DNA of 64,000 nt. It comes from Microbacterium sp. T2.11-28. Its GTDB lineage: Bacteria; Actinomycetota; Actinomycetes; Actinomycetales; Microbacteriaceae. The notes beneath the pieces are model-generated. The model did no database searches. It was not told the origin of the DNA and was given only the letters and a program-made list of their open reading frames with translations. Location of the stretch: assembly GCF_950097975.1 (NCBI RefSeq), contig NZ_CATNHF010000001.1, forward strand, positions 682,001 to 746,000, given 5' to 3'. Within the stretch, counting starts at the first letter, position 1, and each line of letters opens with the position of its first letter. Shown one piece after another: positions 55,077-63,886 of the stretch. Position numbers and translations under genes: made by a program.

Positions 55077-56039
55077 CTACTGGCCGACGGCGCGCCGTGC
55101 GAGCAGCGAGCGGACGTGCTCCTCGATCGCGGCGTCGTCGACGTAGCCCATCCGGGCGAAGTCGGGAGCCTCGGCCGCGGGTGCACGGCGGGCGGTGTCG
55201 ATCGACGGCGGAGCCGCGCGCTCGGCGCGCTCCCGGATCGTGTCCTCGACCGCGGCCTGACGCAGCGCCTCCTGCGCGGCGGCCGCGTCGAGGAGCGCGG
55301 CGGCCCGCGAGCCGGCCGAGGCGGTCAGCGGACGGGGCAGCTCCCTTGGGGTCCACGCGGCGCGATCCGAGGCGAGCGAGACGTCGGGCACCGAGGCCGG
55401 CGCGGACGCCGCCTGCCGGGCCGTCTGGCCCGAGACAGCGCGGCGCACGGCGGCCCGCTGCACCGTGGACATGCGGTGGAGCATGGCCGCAGCGAGGACG
55501 GCGACGAGGCCACCCGCGACGAGCGGAGCCGGGGATCCGGAGCGGGCGAGGTCGATGGCGCCCCATGTCGCCAGCGCGAGCGCGGCGAGGGCGATGACCG
55601 TGGTCGACAGGCGCGCGCGACGCCGTGCGCGGGCACGGCGGGCGGCGGGATCCTCGGCGGCGATCGCGGCGTCGGCGAGGGCGCGCTCGCGGGCGGCGAG
55701 CGCACGCTGGCGGGCGACGGCGGCCTCCGCAGCGGCGCGCGCCTGCGCGGCCTCGTGCTCGGCGCGGGCGGTCTCGCGAGCCAGCTCCTCCTGCTCCGCC
55801 TGCGCGCGGCGGGCGAGCTTCTGCTGAGCGAGCGCCGTGCGCGCCGTGAGCTCCAGCCGCACCTCGTCGGGGGTCTCGCTGGTCTGCGCGAGCACCCGGA
55901 GGGCCTGATTCAGCCGCACGGCGTTGCGCTCGGCGGCGTTGTAGCGGTGGCGTCCCTGCCACGACGGCAGCAGGTAGACGAGCCAGAGGAGCACGGCGAC
56001 GAGAACGATCACCCCGCCGCCCAGTACCTGCCCGTCCAT
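55077..56039 (-). CDS. Large membrane protein with coiled-coil, unknown
   Basis: A 320-residue protein that I cannot name. An N-terminal helix (VIVLVAVLLWLVYLLPSWQG) is followed by a long Ala/Arg/Glu-rich coiled coil (about residues 60-140). A second membrane pair follows near 145-190 (LSTTVIALAALALATWGAID, then PAPLVAGGLVAVLAAAML). A disordered tail ends with a possible short motif, FARMGYVDDAAIEEHVRSLL. Often called large exoprotein in related actinobacteria, without evidence. ATG 56039 has TACCGT 7 nt upstream. Its downstream neighbour converges from the amidohydrolase side. Confidence 0.75.
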   Translation of the reverse strand: MDGQVLGGGVIVLVAVLLWLVYLLPSWQGRHRYNAAERNAVRLNQALRVLAQTSETPDEVRLELTARTALAQQKLARRAQAEQEELARETARAEHEAAQARAAAEAAVARQRALAARERALADAAIAAEDPAARRARARRRARLSTTVIALAALALATWGAIDLARSGSPAPLVAGGLVAVLAAAMLHRMSTVQRAAVRRAVSGQTARQAASAPASVPDVSLASDRAAWTPRELPRPLTASAGSRAAALLDAAAAQEALRQAAVEDTIRERAERAAPPSIDTARRAPAAEAPDFARMGYVDDAAIEEHVRSLLARRAVGQ

Positions 56040-56046
56040 GGGGTCA

Positions 56047-56052
56047 ACGGTA
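56047..56052 (-). promoter_or_regulatory. -10 hexamer TACCGT, leaderless membrane-protein gene
   Basis: Minus-strand TACCGT is followed by 7 nt and the ATG at 56039. Confidence 0.4.
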
Positions 56053-56144
56053 GGTGCCGCAGGCCGGGATCGCCCGGCACCGGCGGGCGTGTCTCAGGTT
56101 CGACCTCAGGTTGAAGTCTCGGCCGGCGCGCGCGGCGCGATCGG

Positions 56145-56774
56145 TCAGTGCGCGATGCGGTCACGCGGCGGGATGGTGGCCGCGTCGGCGGGCGCGCGCC
56201 CGGTGAGCCAGCGGGTGAGCACACCCTCGGGCACGTCCTCGCGGACGAGGGCGAAGCAGTAGTGGTCGCGCCAGTCGCCGTCGATGTGGATGTACCGGCG
56301 CCGCAGGCCCTCATAGCGGAAGCCGAGCTTCTCGACGACGCGCAGACTCGCCACGTTCTCGGGTCGGATGCAGATCTCCATGCGGTGCAGCCGCAGCTCA
56401 TGGAAGCAGAGGTCGGTCGCGAGCGCCACGCTGGTGGGAGTGATGCCGCGACCGGCGAACCGCTCGCTCACCCAGTACCCGATGGTCGCCGACGAGAGCG
56501 AGCCTCGCGAGACGCCCCAGACGTTGAGCTGTCCCGCGATCTCGCCGTCGTACTCCATGACCAGCGGCACGCCGGCGCCGTCGCGGTACTGCTGCAGCAG
56601 TCGCCGCACGCCCAGCCGCATGTCGAAGGACACCGGACCGTCGGGGCTCGTCGCCTCCCAGGGCCGCAGCCACGAGCGGTTGGAGAGGAGCTCGGACTGC
56701 AGCACGCGCGCGTCGCGCTGACGCACGAGGCGGATCGAGATCGGGCCGTGTGCGCGCGGCATCGTCAGGTCCAT
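56145..56774 (-). CDS. RimJ/RimL-like GNAT N-acetyltransferase
   Basis: A 209-residue GNAT enzyme. The substrate region begins ISIRLVRQRDARVLQSELLS. The acetyl-CoA site lies in IGYWVSERFAGRGITPTSVA near residue 98 (pyrophosphate loop RGIT), with ICIRPENVASLRVVEKLGF near 134 as motif B. RimJ/RimL members acetylate the N-terminus of ribosomal proteins S5/L12, but specificity cannot be assigned. ATG 56774 lies 23 bp from the upstream galU stop, so the two genes are probably co-transcribed. Confidence 0.9.
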   Translation of the reverse strand: MDLTMPRAHGPISIRLVRQRDARVLQSELLSNRSWLRPWEATSPDGPVSFDMRLGVRRLLQQYRDGAGVPLVMEYDGEIAGQLNVWGVSRGSLSSATIGYWVSERFAGRGITPTSVALATDLCFHELRLHRMEICIRPENVASLRVVEKLGFRYEGLRRRYIHIDGDWRDHYCFALVREDVPEGVLTRWLTGRAPADAATIPPRDRIAH

Positions 56775-56797
56775 CTCACCCCCCTCGCCTGGCGGCG

Positions 56798-57673
56798 TCA
56801 GAGATTGGCCGCGAACTCCTTCAGCCAGGGGCGCAGGTCGGGTCCGAGGTCCTCGCGGTCCGCGGCCAGCTGCACGATGGCCTTGATGTAGTCCAGCCTA
56901 TCTCCGGTGTCGTACCGGCGACCACGGAAGACCACGCCCAGCACGCCCTCGGTCAGTGCGAGCTCCTGCAGCGCGTCGGTCAGCTGGATCTCGCCGCCCT
57001 TGCCCGGCTGGGTGCGATCGAGGATGTCGAACACGTTCGCGTTCAGCACGTATCGACCGATCACCGCGTAGTTGGAGGGCGCGTCCTCCTTCGGGGGCTT
57101 CTCGACGAGACCGGTCACCCGCACGATGTCGGGGTCGTCGGTGGCCTCGACGGCGGCCGCGCCGTACATGTGGATGTGGTCGGGGTCGACCTCCATCAGC
57201 GCGATGACGGTGAGGCCGGTGCGCTCGTTGGCCGCGATCATGGTCGTCAGGAGGGCGTCGCGCTCGTCGATGAGGTCGTCGCCGAGGAGCACGGCGAACG
57301 TCGAGTCGCCCACGTGCGCGCGGGCGCGCAGCACCGCGTGGCCGAGTCCGCGCGGCTCGCCCTGGCGGACGTAGTGGATGTCGGCCAGGTCGCTGGACTC
57401 CTTGACCCGCAGCAGCCGATGCAGGTCGCCCTTGTTGGTGAGGTTGGTCTCGAGCTCCGGAACGGCGTCGAAGTGATTCGAGATGTTGTTCTTGTTGCGG
57501 CCGAGGATGACCAGGATGTCGTCGATGCCGGCTCCCACCGCCTCCTCGACGACGTACTGGATGGCCGGCTTGTCGACGACCGGGAGCATCTCCTTGGGCA
57601 TGGCCTTGGTGGCGGGGAGGAATCGGGTTCCGAGTCCGGCCGCAGGGATCACTGCCTTTATCCGAGAGGTCAT
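56798..57673 (-). CDS. galU: UTP-glucose-1-phosphate uridylyltransferase GalU
   Basis: A 291-residue nucleotidyltransferase that makes UDP-glucose for cell-envelope and glycan synthesis. The nucleotide-binding start is VIPAAGLGTRFLPATKAMPK at residues about 8-27, with KEMLPVVDKPAIQYVVEEAV. YVRQGEPRGLGHAVLRARAH and LLGDDLID hold the catalytic Asp, and TGLVEKPPKEDAPSNYAVIG follows. GTG/ATG choice: ATG 57673, 7 nt after a TAGGGT -10, so likely leaderless. Length matches the family. Confidence 0.96.
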   Translation of the reverse strand: MTSRIKAVIPAAGLGTRFLPATKAMPKEMLPVVDKPAIQYVVEEAVGAGIDDILVILGRNKNNISNHFDAVPELETNLTNKGDLHRLLRVKESSDLADIHYVRQGEPRGLGHAVLRARAHVGDSTFAVLLGDDLIDERDALLTTMIAANERTGLTVIALMEVDPDHIHMYGAAAVEATDDPDIVRVTGLVEKPPKEDAPSNYAVIGRYVLNANVFDILDRTQPGKGGEIQLTDALQELALTEGVLGVVFRGRRYDTGDRLDYIKAIVQLAADREDLGPDLRPWLKEFAANL

Positions 57674-57680
57674 GGGTCCC

Positions 57681-57686
57681 ACCCTA
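57681..57686 (-). promoter_or_regulatory. -10 hexamer TAGGGT, leaderless galU
   Basis: Minus-strand TAGGGT is followed by 7 nt and the ATG at 57673. Confidence 0.5.
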
Positions 57687-57774
57687 CTGACCGACCGGGA
57701 CGCCTCGGTGCCGCCGGCCGCCGCGCGAAACCGAAGACCGGATCGTTCTCGGCGATCTCCCTCCCGCAGCCGCC

Positions 57775-57780
57775 TACAAT
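57775..57780 (+). promoter_or_regulatory. -10 hexamer TACAAT, leaderless cyclo-ligase gene
   Basis: TACAAT is followed by 6 nt and the ATG at 57787. Confidence 0.55.
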
Positions 57781-57786
57781 CGGAGC

Positions 57787-58383
57787 ATGACCGGGGCGAC
57801 CGACAACGCGAAGCGCGCACTGCGCGCGGAGCTGCGCGAACGTCGGCAGCAGCGCTCCGAGGTGTCGCTCGAGGCGGACGCCCGCGGCGTGAAGGCCCAG
57901 CTCGATCGGCTCGTCGCCGACCATGCTGCCTCCTCGATCTCCTGCTTCCTGTCGGCGCCCACCGAGCCCGGCACCCACGACTTCATCGTCGACGCGGTCC
58001 GTCGCGGCATCCGCGTGCTCCTTCCGATCACGCGCTCGGACGGGCTGCTGGACTGGGCGGTCGCCGACGAGACCGGCGACATGGTCGAGGGACTGTTCGG
58101 CACACCGGAGCCGGTCGGAGAGGTGCTGAGCCCGTCCGCCGTCGACGACGTCGATCTGCTGGTCATCCCGGCGGCCGCCGTCGACCGCACGGGGATGCGG
58201 CTGGGATGGGGCCGGGGCTACTTCGACAAGACCCTCGGCTCGATGGAGCACTGCCCGCCCGTCTACGCCGTCATCTTCGACTCCGAACTCGTCGACGAGG
58301 TCCCGAGCGAGCTGCACGATCAGCCCGTGACGGGCGTCGTCACCCCCACCCAGACCGTCGTCCTCGCGTCATCCCGACGCTGA
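57787..58383 (+). CDS. 5-formyltetrahydrofolate cyclo-ligase
   Basis: A 198-residue enzyme that converts 5-formyl-THF to 5,10-methenyl-THF with ATP. N-terminal KRALRAELRERRQQRS carries the conserved Lys/Arg. CFLSAPTEPGTHDFIVDAV and RVLLPI lie in the middle. The ATP/phosphate motif GMRLGWGRGYFDKTL is near residue 137. Divergent from galU with its own leaderless promoter, and followed by an FmdB-type gene and mscL on the same strand; the 27- and 31-bp gaps suggest one transcript. Confidence 0.95.
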   Translation: MTGATDNAKRALRAELRERRQQRSEVSLEADARGVKAQLDRLVADHAASSISCFLSAPTEPGTHDFIVDAVRRGIRVLLPITRSDGLLDWAVADETGDMVEGLFGTPEPVGEVLSPSAVDDVDLLVIPAAAVDRTGMRLGWGRGYFDKTLGSMEHCPPVYAVIFDSELVDEVPSELHDQPVTGVVTPTQTVVLASSRR

Positions 58384-58410
58384 GAGCGACGCCTTCCCTG
58401 CGAGGATCAC

Positions 58411-58665
58411 ATGCCCACCTACGCCTACGCCTGCAAGCAGTGCGGCCACCGTTTCGACATCGTCCAGTCCTTCTCGGACGCCGCGCTGACCGAGTGCCCC
58501 GAGTGCGGCGGCACGCTCCGCAAGCAGTTCGGCACGGTCGGGGTGACCTTCAACGGCTCGGGGTTCTACCGCACCGACTCGCGCGCCGGCGGTGGCGCGG
58601 GCGGCTCGACTTCGACATCATCGAAGTCCGAGGCGACGTCCTCGCCCGCAGCCGCGGGTTCGTGA
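58411..58665 (+). CDS. FmdB-family zinc-ribbon protein
   Basis: An 84-residue protein. It begins with the FmdB signature MPTYAYACKQCGHRFDIVQS and continues with the second zinc pair ECPECGGTLRKQFG. The C-terminal tail is Gly/Ser-rich and disordered (last 25 residues). FmdB-type zinc ribbons occur as putative regulatory proteins; function is not established. ATG 58411 follows GCGAGGATC. Confidence 0.92.
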   Translation: MPTYAYACKQCGHRFDIVQSFSDAALTECPECGGTLRKQFGTVGVTFNGSGFYRTDSRAGGGAGGSTSTSSKSEATSSPAAAGS

Positions 58666-58696
58666 GCCGGCCCCCCGGCGGAGACAGGAGCATCCG

Positions 58697-59128
58697 ATGA
58701 TCAAGGGCTTCAAAGACTTCATCATGCGCGGCAACGTCATCGACCTCGCCGTCGCCGTCGTGATCGGCGCGGCGTTCACCGCCGTCGTCAACGCCATCGT
58801 CGCGTCCATCATCAACCCGCTGATCGAGCTGGTCTGGAAGGCGGACGAGGCTACGGGTGCGGTCGGACCGACCGTCATCGGGATCCACGGCGATCCGGTC
58901 ACCTTCCCCATCGGCGGACTCATCTCGGCGATCATCTCCTTCCTCGCCGTCGCCATCGTCGTCTACCTCGTCTTCGTCTACCCGATGAACCGCTTCAAGG
59001 AGCGCGCGGCGGCCAAGGCCGGCGTCGCCGAGCCCGAGGGCGAGAAGCTGCCGACCGAGCAGGAGCTCCTCGTGCAGATCCGCGACCTGCTGCAGAAGCA
59101 GGACACCACGCCGCCGACGGCGCGCTGA
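58697..59128 (+). CDS. mscL: Large-conductance mechanosensitive channel MscL
   Basis: A 143-residue channel that opens under membrane tension to release solutes during osmotic downshock. The N-terminal amphipathic helix and first membrane helix read FKDFIMRGNVIDLAVAVVIG. The second membrane helix is IISFLAVAIVVYLVFVYPMN. The C-terminal cytoplasmic bundle starts ERAAAKAGV and ends TPPTAR. An extra 10-residue stretch in the periplasmic loop (GHDPVT-type region near 62-70) matches actinobacterial MscL. ATG 58697 follows ACAGGAG. Confidence 0.95.
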   Translation: MIKGFKDFIMRGNVIDLAVAVVIGAAFTAVVNAIVASIINPLIELVWKADEATGAVGPTVIGIHGDPVTFPIGGLISAIISFLAVAIVVYLVFVYPMNRFKERAAAKAGVAEPEGEKLPTEQELLVQIRDLLQKQDTTPPTAR

Positions 59129-59181
59129 CGGCTCATCACGGCTCCCGCGGCGCCCACGGGTCCGGCGCCGGCGCCGGCGGA

Positions 59182-59370
59182 TCAATAGTGCGGCGGGACG
59201 TCCCGGCGCAGGCGCTCGTCGTTCGGACCGGATGACGCGGTGTCCGCCGCCGGTGCGGTCTCGTCGACGACGGGCAGCTCCGGCGCGGCGTCGGTCCCGG
59301 GCGCGGGCGTCAGCTGCGCGCGGCGCGAGCCGGCGACCCGCACGATGCGCTGGCGCTCACTCCCCGACAT
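59182..59370 (-). CDS. Small hydrophilic protein, 62 aa
   Basis: A 62-residue, disordered-looking protein (Pro/Ala/Asp-rich middle) with a basic start SGSERQRIVRVAGSRRAQL. It overlaps the 3' end of the large helicase-like gene by 14 bp, which suggests translational coupling. No family recognised. ATG 59370; the last residues are RDVPPHY. It may be a genuine short gene or fortuitous; the overlap and its charge pattern favour the former. Confidence 0.45.
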   Translation of the reverse strand: MSGSERQRIVRVAGSRRAQLTPAPGTDAAPELPVVDETAPAADTASSGPNDERLRRDVPPHY

Positions 59371-62300
59371 CGAGGGGCTGGGTCTCCGTGTCGGCCGTGG
59401 GCGTCTCCGGCTCGACGCCGAGGATCGCGGCGATCCGCCCGGCGACGCCGGCGGGGTCGCTGTAGAGGTCGAACGCGTGCACCCGCACGTAGTGCCATCC
59501 CAGGCGCCGGAGCGTCTGCGGGCCGAGCCGCAGGGACTCGCGCAGCGACTCCCCCGTGGTCTCGGGGTCGCTGACGGCCACGACGGCCTTGCCGTGGTGC
59601 TGGGCGACGAGCGGGAGAAGGCCCCGGTAGTCGACGTCGACGGCGATGCCGAGGCGGCGCAGATGCTGGGCGAGGATGAGGGTGAGCGGGTCGGCGAGGT
59701 CCTCGAGCCGGGCCTCGCGGGCGCGGGCGGCGATGCCGTTCAGGATCGACATGAGGGTCGCGGCGCCCGACTCCAGGCGCCCCTCGTCGAAGGACGACGG
59801 GCGGATGGACGACACGATCACCATCGAGCGGCGGGCGCGGGTCATGCCGACGGTCAGCAGCCGCTCGCCGTCGGGGCCCGACAGCTCGCCGAAGTCGCTC
59901 AGCACGCGGCCGTGCTTTGTGAGGCCGAAGCCGAGGGAGAAGACGACGCGGTCGCGGCTCTCGGCCACCGACTCGTCCAGGCTCAGCACGGCGAAGGGCT
60001 CCGCGGTCTCGCGTCCGACGAAGTCGGCCACGTCGCTGCGGCCCGCGAACGCCGAGGCGACGGCCGCACGCACGCGCTCCGCGTGCCGCGGGGAGGCGGT
60101 AACGACCATCAGGGACTCCGACGGCCGGTTCACCGCGTGCTCGACCACGAGGGTGACGACGCGGGCCACCTCGGCGTCGGGGCTCTCGACGGCGCCGGTC
60201 TCGGGATCGGGGGTCCCCGTGCCGCCCTCGACGTAGTCGACGCTCAGGCTCCCGCGACCGAGGTAGGAGCCGGCCCACGGCAGCGAGACGAGCTCCCCGC
60301 CGTAGAACGCGTCGTTGACGAGCTCGGCGAGGTCCTCGCCGCCGGCGCGATAGCTGCGCGTGAGCGTCTCGACGGGCACCAGCTCCGCCAGCCGCTCGAA
60401 GACACTCGTGTCGTCGAACGGGAGCTCGTCGCCGTCGAGGTCGTCGGAACGGCCGGCGGCGATCTGGAACGGCGTGGGCTTCTGGGTGACGGGGTCTCCG
60501 AAGAGCACCACCTGTCGCGCCCGGCGCAGGGCGGGGGCGACCTCGGCGAGGCAGGCGGCCGCGGCGTCGGCGACGATCACGACGTCGAACTCGGGACGGT
60601 CGGGAATGGCCGGCACGTCGTAGGGCGAGGCGATCCAGACCGGCGCCAGCGTGCGCAGGAGCGTGGGGGCGGCGGCGACCAGCTCGGCGGCCGTCGCGGT
60701 GCCGGCCCGCAGCGCGGCCTTCAGCGCGGTGGCCTCCTGCGCCTCGTCGACGATGGCGATCTTCCAGCGCGTGGCGAGCTCGGCGGCCAGGAGCGGTCCG
60801 GCGAACGAGGCGTGGGCCTCGTCGACCAGCCGGAAGTCGCGCTCGAGGCGGTCCACCACCGAGGTGTTGGCGCCCAGGAGGGCGCGGTCCGAGCGCAGCA
60901 TCGCTTCGAGCGCCGACTGCCACCAGGTGAACTCGAACTCGGCGGCGACGTCCTCCTCGGGGACGTGACGCACCGACAGCTCCGTCAGCAGCCCCTCGAG
61001 GCCGAGCTCGGCGAGCTGGTCGCGCAGCGTCGCGCGCTCCACGAGGTTGTCGAACACGTCCGACTCCGCCGCCAGGCCCGACAGCGTCCGCAGCAGCTGC
61101 GGGATCGGGAGCGAGGCGAGCGGCTCGGAGCGGCCGAGGGCGGCGTCGAGCGTCGCGAGATCGGCGTTGACGCGCTGCCAGGCGGTGGCGACGTCGTCCA
61201 GTCCGAGCGGGATCTCGGGCGTGACGCCCGCGTCGACCAGCCGCTGCCACTGCGTGCGCTGCTGCTGCACGCGCACGAGCGACTCGTGCATGTCGCCGAT
61301 GTGCATGCCGGGCCGCACGTACTCGCGCGACAGGCGGCGCAGGCGCCGGCGGTTGGCGCTGGACATCGTCGGGGCGTCGCGCCGGTTGCCGTGCGCCTGG
61401 ATCAGCTCGCCCAGCGGGCGCTCGAACACGGTGACGCTGAACCGGTCGAGCGACGCGCGGATCCCCTGCAGGAGCCGCACGTACGCGCCCATCTCGGCGA
61501 TCGTGCCGAACGGGCGCATGCGCGTCTGGGCGATCAGCTCGTAGCCGCGCTCGAGGATGCCGGGGACATCGACGCGGTGCAGCCGCCCCGCCAGCGTGTG
61601 CGCGGAGCGGGCGGCCTCGGTCGTCGCGAACGACACCCCGTACCAGGGCGAGTCGTTCGGGCCGAAGCGGAACTCGCCCAGCCGGGCGGCGTCGGCGAGG
61701 GCGGCGGCGGCCTCGGCGCGGCGCGTCGACAGCCGCTGCAGCGTGGTCAGGTCGAAGCGGGTGGTCGCCGAGGGCTGCGGGGAGCGGGCCGCGATCACGG
61801 CGAGGGTGCGCAGCGCCTCGAGCGGGGACACCCCCAGGTTCGCGTGCCGCTGCGTGAGCGCCCCGCGGTAGTCCCGCAGCACCGTGCGCAGTCGCACGAG
61901 GGCATCGTCGACGTCGGCCATCTTGGGCGCGACCGCCTTCTCATTGCGGGCGATCGCGCGGATGAGGTCGCGGTGCAGATGGCGCGGGGTGACGGCCAGC
62001 CCCGGGAGCCCGATGCCGGCCAGCCGGTGGCGTACGCCGTCGAGGGTGGAGCGGCGGGTGCTCACCACGAGCACCCGCTTGCCCGCACGGACCAGCTCGC
62101 CGACGGCGTTGATGACCGTCTGGGTGCCACCGGTGCCGGGGAGGGTGTGGACGGCGAGGGACTGGCCGGCGACGATCCGCGCGAGCACGGCCTCCTGCTC
62201 GGCGTCGGCGTCCAGCAGCAGGCGGTCCGACGCGGGCGACCGGTCGTCGGCGCCGACGAGCGGCGGCAGGGCGCGCACCAGCGACAGCGACTCCCGTTCG

Positions 62301-63103
62301 GCGTCGTGCCCGGCGAGGGCGTCGAGGACGGGGTGGTCCAGGCGCGCGGCATCGCGCTCGAGGTCGGACGCGACATCGGCGAACGTCGAGACGATGAGCC
62401 TCGGGAGCACCGTGAAGGTGGGGATGTGCGCGGTCAGCGCCCGGAGGTGGTCGATCACGGGCTGCGGCTTGAACACGCCGTCGTCGTGAGCGAGTGCGGC
62501 GAGCGCGCGGCCGTCGACCGCGATGCCGAAGTGGGTGCGGGCGGCGGCGACCAGCTCGGGGTTGATGCCGAACTCGCCGTGGAGCTTGAGATCGAAGTCG
62601 GTGTGGTGGCGGCGGATCGCGAGCGGCCGCAGCAGCACCGGCGCGGTGTAGGCGACGCCTCCGATGCGCCACGACGCGATGCCGACCGCGAGGTGGACAG
62701 TGTCCAGTCCGCGCGCCGTGCGCAGCTCCACGTCCTTGGCGGCGATGCGCTCGGCGGCCAGCCGCGCCGTGCGCAGGGCCACCTCGTCGCGGAACAGGTT
62801 CGACAGCAGGGTGGAGCGCCCCGTGATGAACTGGGGCAGGCTCCCGGGGTGGGCCTTGGTGATGTCGATGCCCGCGTCGCCGTCGTCGCTGTAGTGGAGC
62901 AGGGTCGAGCGGCCCCCCAGCTGCGCGGCCTCCTCGCGGAGGCGGTTGCGAGCGGGGTCGGCGACGTGCGCCACCTCGACGCCGGGCTCCGCCACCTGGA
63001 GCGTCCCGGGGGTCGCGGAGGTCACCGTATCCTCGTGCTCGGTGTCTTCTGCACCTCGCACGGCGCCACCATCTCCTCGCCACACACGAGTCACCTTAGG
63101 CAC
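59357..63103 (-). CDS. Large SF1-helicase-like protein with degenerate Walker motifs and nuclease-like C-terminus
   Basis: A 1248-residue cytosolic protein with the layout of DUF4011/AAA_11-type SF1 helicases. The Walker A position reads LPGTGGTQT near residue 320, with Gly replacing the invariant Lys of GPPGTGKT. The Walker B position reads VVIVADAAAA, without the DEAS acid. Motif III is VVLFGDPVTQKPT and motif VI is VGMTRARRSM; both are still recognisable. The C-terminus (last 90 residues, LRRLGIAVDVDYRGLLPLVA, LGWHYVRVHAFDLYSDP) resembles a Vsr-like REase fold without its catalytic residues. The start is uncertain: GTG 63103, or in-frame GTGs such as 63085. It probably binds nucleic acid or partners without ATP hydrolysis. 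Confidence 0.82.
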   Translation of the reverse strand: MPKVTRVWRGDGGAVRGAEDTEHEDTVTSATPGTLQVAEPGVEVAHVADPARNRLREEAAQLGGRSTLLHYSDDGDAGIDITKAHPGSLPQFITGRSTLLSNLFRDEVALRTARLAAERIAAKDVELRTARGLDTVHLAVGIASWRIGGVAYTAPVLLRPLAIRRHHTDFDLKLHGEFGINPELVAAARTHFGIAVDGRALAALAHDDGVFKPQPVIDHLRALTAHIPTFTVLPRLIVSTFADVASDLERDAARLDHPVLDALAGHDAERESLSLVRALPPLVGADDRSPASDRLLLDADAEQEAVLARIVAGQSLAVHTLPGTGGTQTVINAVGELVRAGKRVLVVSTRRSTLDGVRHRLAGIGLPGLAVTPRHLHRDLIRAIARNEKAVAPKMADVDDALVRLRTVLRDYRGALTQRHANLGVSPLEALRTLAVIAARSPQPSATTRFDLTTLQRLSTRRAEAAAALADAARLGEFRFGPNDSPWYGVSFATTEAARSAHTLAGRLHRVDVPGILERGYELIAQTRMRPFGTIAEMGAYVRLLQGIRASLDRFSVTVFERPLGELIQAHGNRRDAPTMSSANRRRLRRLSREYVRPGMHIGDMHESLVRVQQQRTQWQRLVDAGVTPEIPLGLDDVATAWQRVNADLATLDAALGRSEPLASLPIPQLLRTLSGLAAESDVFDNLVERATLRDQLAELGLEGLLTELSVRHVPEEDVAAEFEFTWWQSALEAMLRSDRALLGANTSVVDRLERDFRLVDEAHASFAGPLLAAELATRWKIAIVDEAQEATALKAALRAGTATAAELVAAAPTLLRTLAPVWIASPYDVPAIPDRPEFDVVIVADAAAACLAEVAPALRRARQVVLFGDPVTQKPTPFQIAAGRSDDLDGDELPFDDTSVFERLAELVPVETLTRSYRAGGEDLAELVNDAFYGGELVSLPWAGSYLGRGSLSVDYVEGGTGTPDPETGAVESPDAEVARVVTLVVEHAVNRPSESLMVVTASPRHAERVRAAVASAFAGRSDVADFVGRETAEPFAVLSLDESVAESRDRVVFSLGFGLTKHGRVLSDFGELSGPDGERLLTVGMTRARRSMVIVSSIRPSSFDEGRLESGAATLMSILNGIAARAREARLEDLADPLTLILAQHLRRLGIAVDVDYRGLLPLVAQHHGKAVVAVSDPETTGESLRESLRLGPQTLRRLGWHYVRVHAFDLYSDPAGVAGRIAAILGVEPETPTADTETQPLDVGE

Positions 63104-63260
63104 CGCGCCCGGTCGTTCCCTGTATCCGCCGCCGAGTTTCGCGGGATCGACGGGCTCCGCCGGCCCCCGCGGCTCCTCCCCACCCCGCCGCAGGCCGGTC
63201 GCGTCTCCCCAGACGGCGCCGGGATCCCGCCGCCCGGCCGGCGACCACCATCATGGAGCC

Positions 63261-63800
63261 ATGACCTCCGCAGCGTTCCACGTGCATCCCACTCCTCTCG
63301 GACCGGTCCTCCTCGTCGTCACCGACCGGGGACTCGTGAGCCTCGACGTGCTCGACGGTCCGCACGACGATGCGCTCGAGCGCGTGAGCCTGGCCCTTCG
63401 GACGGTGCCCGAACAGGACGCGGCAGCCGCTGCGGAGATCGCGGCACAGCTCGACGCCTACTTCGCCGGCACCCGCACCCGCTTCGACCTGCCCCTGGAC
63501 TGGCGGCTCGTCCAGAGATTCGTCCGCGACGCCCTCGAGGCCGTGTGCGAGATCCCCTACGGCGAGACCGCGTCCTACGGCGAGGTCGCGATCGCCGCGG
63601 GCTCCCCCGGCGCGCATCGGGCGGTGGGCTCGGCGTGCGCGCGCACGCCCGTCTCGATCATCGTGCCGGCGCACCGCGTCGTGCGCTCCGACGGATCGAT
63701 CGGCGAGTACGGCGGCCGACCGGAGCACAAGCGCTTCCTCCTCGACCTGGAAAGCCGGGTGGCACGGGCACGGGCCGAGGAGGGGAACGCCGGCGCGTAG
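63261..63800 (+). CDS. Alkylguanine-DNA-alkyltransferase homologue with PAHR instead of PCHR
   Basis: A 179-residue protein with both the N-terminal domain (residues 1-90) and the C-terminal DNA-binding/active-site domain of OGT. PYGETASYGEVA precedes a wing with GSPGAHRAVGSACARTPVS and the catalytic block IIVPAHRVVRSDGSIGEYGG, where Ala (codon GCG at 63669-63671) stands in place of the alkyl-accepting Cys. It should bind O6-alkylguanine but cannot take the alkyl group. Ala in this position is known in alkyltransferase-like (ATL) proteins that flag damage to nucleotide-excision repair; those are usually shorter. ATG 63261; a CATCAT hexamer lies 6 nt upstream. Confidence 0.92.
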   Translation: MTSAAFHVHPTPLGPVLLVVTDRGLVSLDVLDGPHDDALERVSLALRTVPEQDAAAAAEIAAQLDAYFAGTRTRFDLPLDWRLVQRFVRDALEAVCEIPYGETASYGEVAIAAGSPGAHRAVGSACARTPVSIIVPAHRVVRSDGSIGEYGGRPEHKRFLLDLESRVARARAEEGNAGA

Positions 63801-63812
63801 GCCGCCGGCACC

Positions 63813-63858
63813 GGGACGGCCCCGGCTCCGCGGTCATCCGCGAGGCCGGGGCCGTCCC
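63813..63858. terminator. Terminator hairpin between convergent genes
   Basis: A perfect 14-bp stem, GGGACGGCCCCGGC against GCCGGGGCCGTCCC, with a nested CGCGG/CCGCG in the loop. It lies between the ATL-like gene and the partial gene on the minus strand. Confidence 0.8.
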
Positions 63859-63886
63859 ATGGAAAGGGTCCGTCAGACCCGATCCG

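Noticed and set aside
63253..63260. ATG at 63253 as start of the alkyltransferase-like gene
   Set aside because: It is out of frame with the conserved protein; ATG 63261 is in frame and 6 nt from a -10-like hexamer.
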